Assembly: GCF_002368295.1 (NCBI RefSeq)
Contig: NZ_AP018248.1
Span: 4,161,354-4,225,353, forward strand
Origin: Tolypothrix tenuis PCC 7101
GTDB lineage: Bacteria; Cyanobacteriota; Cyanobacteriia; Cyanobacteriales; Nostocaceae
Length of the DNA stretch: 64,000 bases
Direction of reading: 5' to 3'
Below, piece by piece: positions 61,881 through 64,000 of this stretch (positions are counted from its first letter, which is position 1; every line of letters begins with the position of its first letter). The translations under genes were made by a program, and so were the position numbers. The notes under the pieces are model-generated. The model did no database searches and was not told the DNA's origin. It worked only from the letters and a program-made list of their open reading frames with translations.

Positions 61881-62318
61881 ATGGAGCCTGTGACACTCAC
61901 TGCTGCGGGAATCGCCACCCTAGTGTTTACCAAAGCTTTTGAAACCACTATAGAGAAAGCAACAGAAAGTGTTCTGAAAAAATTGGAACAGCTTCGCCAG
62001 AAGATTTTGCAGAAATTCAAGGGTACGCCCAGAGTAGAAGCAGCTTTGGTAAAAGTGCAGCAAGGCTCTAAGGAAGATTTAAATGTGGTGGCTGCTTATT
62101 TGCAAGAGGCGATGGACAAAGACCCCAAATTTGCGGAAGAAGTGAAAACCCTGGCCACAGAAATTCACCAAGAAATTAATATTGGTAAGGTGGAAGGCAA
62201 GAATGTGCAGAATGTTTACGGTGGCGAGGCTTTTCAGTCTAATGATGCTAAGGCTCCCACGATTCAAGGGGGTAGTAATCACACTATTAATATTACCTAT
62301 AATAATTCCCCCAATTGA
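61881..62318 (+). CDS. N-terminal helical domain protein of the STAND locus (possible effector half)
   Basis: 145 residues: a helical domain (MEPVTLTAAGIATLVFTKAF, then EKATESVLKKLEQLRQKILQKF and LNVVAAYLQEAMDKDPKFAEE) with a hydrophobic first helix, and a Gly/Asn/Gln-rich tail of about 45 residues (INIGKVEGKNVQNVYGG ... IQGGSNHTINITYNN). It ends at TGA (62316-62318). The next open frame, coding for an NB-ARC-TPR protein, is in the same frame and begins directly after that TGA. In related cyanobacterial proteins as I remember them, a domain like this is fused to the NB-ARC part, so this may be the first part of one interrupted gene; or it is a separate small effector with a signalling tail. 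Confidence 0.65.
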   Translation: MEPVTLTAAGIATLVFTKAFETTIEKATESVLKKLEQLRQKILQKFKGTPRVEAALVKVQQGSKEDLNVVAAYLQEAMDKDPKFAEEVKTLATEIHQEINIGKVEGKNVQNVYGGEAFQSNDAKAPTIQGGSNHTINITYNNSPN

Positions 62319-64000
62319 CTAAAGTCGCCTGAACGGGAACAGGTAAAGCCTCATCCCCAGAGTGAAATACCGCAAAATTTCCCCCTGAGTGGGGTAGTGG
62401 AATTTGTTGGGCGTGGGGAAGAATTGCAAACACTCCAGCAAATGTTGCAGCAAAATCAACAAGTAGCGATTGCGGCTATTGCGGGGATGGGTGGAGTTGG
62501 GAAAACAGAACTGGCGTTGCAATATGCCATTGAGTACCGCGACAATTATCAAGGTGGAATTTGCTGGTTGTTGCCCAAATCTGGGGATATTGGGGTGCAA
62601 ATTGTCCAGTTTGCGAGGACGCAGCTAGATTTAAACCCGCCAATAGATGTAGATTTACCCGCGCAAGTGCAATTTTGCTGGCGGCGTTGGCGTGAGGGTG
62701 ATGTGCTGCTGGTGTTGGATGATGTTGCTGATTATCAGGAAGTTAAACCTTACTTTGTGTCGCTATCTTCTCGGTTCAAAATCCTGATTACTACTCGCCA
62801 GCATTGGGGACGAATAGCAGAATTACCCTTAGATGTGCTGCAACCAGAGGCGGCGCTGGAATTATTAAAGTCAATTATTGGGGTAGAAAGGTTTGAGCGG
62901 GAAAATCAACGCCACCCCCAAGTAGCATTACAGTTATGTGAGTGGCTGGGATATTTGCCCTTGGGTTTAGAGTTGGTGGGGCGGTATCTGGCGCAGAAAC
63001 CAGATTTATCATTTGCAGAAATGCAGCGACGGTTGGAGAAAAAGCGACTAGAACAACCTGCGCTTAATAAACCAGAAGCCGACATGACAGCAAAACGGGG
63101 TGTGTTAGCAGCCTTTGAGTTGAGTTGGCAGGAATTAGAAGAAAATGATCAACAACTGGGCTGCTTATTGAGTTTATTTGCAGCCGCACCAATACCTTGG
63201 GTGTTGGTGGAATATTGTTTACTAGAGGAAGACGAGGAAGATTTAGAAGAAATTAGAGATGATAAGTTGTTGAATTTGCATTTACTCCAGCGCAAAGGTG
63301 AGGGAATCTATCAACTACACCCACTATTGCGGGAGTTTTTTCAATATAAGCTGACAGGTTTAGATAAAGCAGAGGAATTTAAGCATTCTGTTTGCGGGGT
63401 AATGGTAGCAGTTGCTGAAAATCTTCCTCAAACCCCTACCCTTGAGCAAATTAATGATTTCACCCCCGCTATACCTCATATAGCTGAAGTCGCAAACAAT
63501 CTCATTCAATATGTCAGTGATGATGATTTAATTTCGCCTTTCTTCGGTAATGCTAAATTTTACAGTGGTCAGGGATTGTATAACCAGGCTGTAACTTGGT
63601 GTGAGCAGTGTCTAGAAGTTACCAAAAACCTCCTAGGGGAATCACATCCAGATATTGCTACTAGCCTCAACAATCTGGCGGAACTCTATCGTTCCCAAGG
63701 TAGATACAGCGAAGCCGAACCTTTGTATGTGAAAGCTTTAGAACTAACGCAACGAAGCTTGGGGGAATTACATCCATCTTTTGCTACTAGCCTCAACAAT
63801 CTGGCGCTACTCTATCTTTCCCAAGGCAGATACAGCGAAGCCGAACCTTTGTATGTGCAAGCTTTAGAACTAATGCGACGCAGCTTAGGGGAATCACATC
63901 CATTTGTTGCTACTAGCCTCAACAATCTGGCGGAACTCTATCGTTTCCAAGGTAGATACAGCGAAGCCGAACCTTTGTACGTGCAAGCTTTAGAACTAAT
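62319..64000 (+). CDS. NB-ARC (STAND) NTPase with TPR repeats, 3' end outside window
   Basis: Signal-transducing ATPase. The frame has no stop from 62319 to the window end. A linker is followed by the NB-ARC domain: VVEFVGRGEEL, Walker A GMGGVGKTELAL (62484-62519), Walker B VLLVLDDV (about 62701-62724), KILITTR, GLPL-like LGYLPLGLELVG, and an MHD-like LHPLLREFF. A winged-helix and linker region leads to TPR repeats from about 63540, the last three with an exact 126-base period. The only standard start before the domain is a GTG at 62397, at the very edge of the domain, which argues that translation normally begins upstream at 61881. Similar proteins act in cell-death-like or antiphage responses; the role here is inferred. 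Confidence 0.8.
63663..64000 (+). repeat. 126-bp coding repeats (TPR units)
   Basis: Units begin at 63663, 63789 and 63915 (SLNNLAELYRSQGRYSEAEP and variants), each 42 residues of the TPR_12/Kinesin-light-chain type. A more diverged unit precedes them. DNA identity between units is very high, so the number of repeats may change by slippage or recombination. The array continues past the window. Confidence 0.9.

Noticed and set aside
62319..62600. Minus-strand frame opposite the NB-ARC domain
   Set aside because: The plus strand encodes unmistakable Walker A and NB-ARC motifs here; the antisense frame is a by-product.

Overview
The window looks like chromosomal DNA of a filamentous, probably heterocyst-forming cyanobacterium (Nostocales). 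The signs are very many GCGATCGC (HIP1) sites, heptanucleotide short tandem repeats between genes, a tmRNA whose tag reads ANNIVKFARKEALVAA, a fused CbiE/CbiT cobalamin enzyme, a GH57 branching enzyme, a grpE-dnaK-dnaJ cluster and pilB-pilT-pilC. Species cannot be fixed from sequence alone. No tRNA, rRNA, CRISPR array, prophage or intact insertion sequence was seen.

Layout. 1-3.5 kb: 3' part of ilvC, a nested inverted-repeat element, a SAM methyltransferase and cobL. 3.5-5.2 kb: a MITE-like element and ssrA (tmRNA, minus strand) with its terminator. 5.2-18.3 kb: a two-partner secretion locus with one outer-membrane transporter (TpsB), four tandem secreted beta-helix exoproteins (TpsA) and a tail-only remnant of a fifth. 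18.4-21.8 kb (minus): squalene/phytoene synthase family enzyme, HpnJ-like radical SAM and HpnK-like deacetylase, probably a hopanoid side-chain set. 22.9-25.2 kb: a PgpH-type 7TM-HD phosphohydrolase. 25.9-30.3 kb: a Rieske oxygenase with a possible NtcA box and operator, a PAP2 phosphatase and glycerol kinase. 30.4-34.1 kb (minus): type II NADH dehydrogenase, DoxX and GMC oxidoreductase. 34.5-36.1 kb: GH57 branching enzyme. 36.8-43.1 kb (minus): grpE, dnaK, dnaJ, tusA-like and rsgA, the last three with overlapping stops and starts. 43.5-48.7 kb: pilB, pilT, pilC and a conserved unknown.

48.8-56.9 kb: saccharopine dehydrogenase-like enzyme, a copper-chaperone-like HMA protein beside a broken DUF305 gene, an LpxB-like glycosyltransferase, an Rpn-type nuclease, hisC, an arsC-histidine kinase pair and a small exported Arg/Glu-rich repeat protein. 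57.2-61.7 kb: a lipoprotein with a small partner, an orphan amino-acid binding lipoprotein, a small acidic protein and a ClC channel. 61.9-64 kb: a STAND (NB-ARC-TPR) gene running off the window; its N-terminal domain is separated from the NTPase by one in-frame TGA.

Most interesting points: (1) the STAND locus, where a small helical protein with a Gly/Asn-rich tail lies in the same frame directly ahead of an NB-ARC-TPR protein with near-identical 126-bp TPR repeats; (2) the TpsA array, with a mosaic second copy and a tandem tail remnant that point to recombination; (3) several palindromic or inverted-repeat element families with more than one copy here; (4) unassigned structured intergenic sequences that may be small RNAs. 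Everything is read by eye; no database search or folding program was run.
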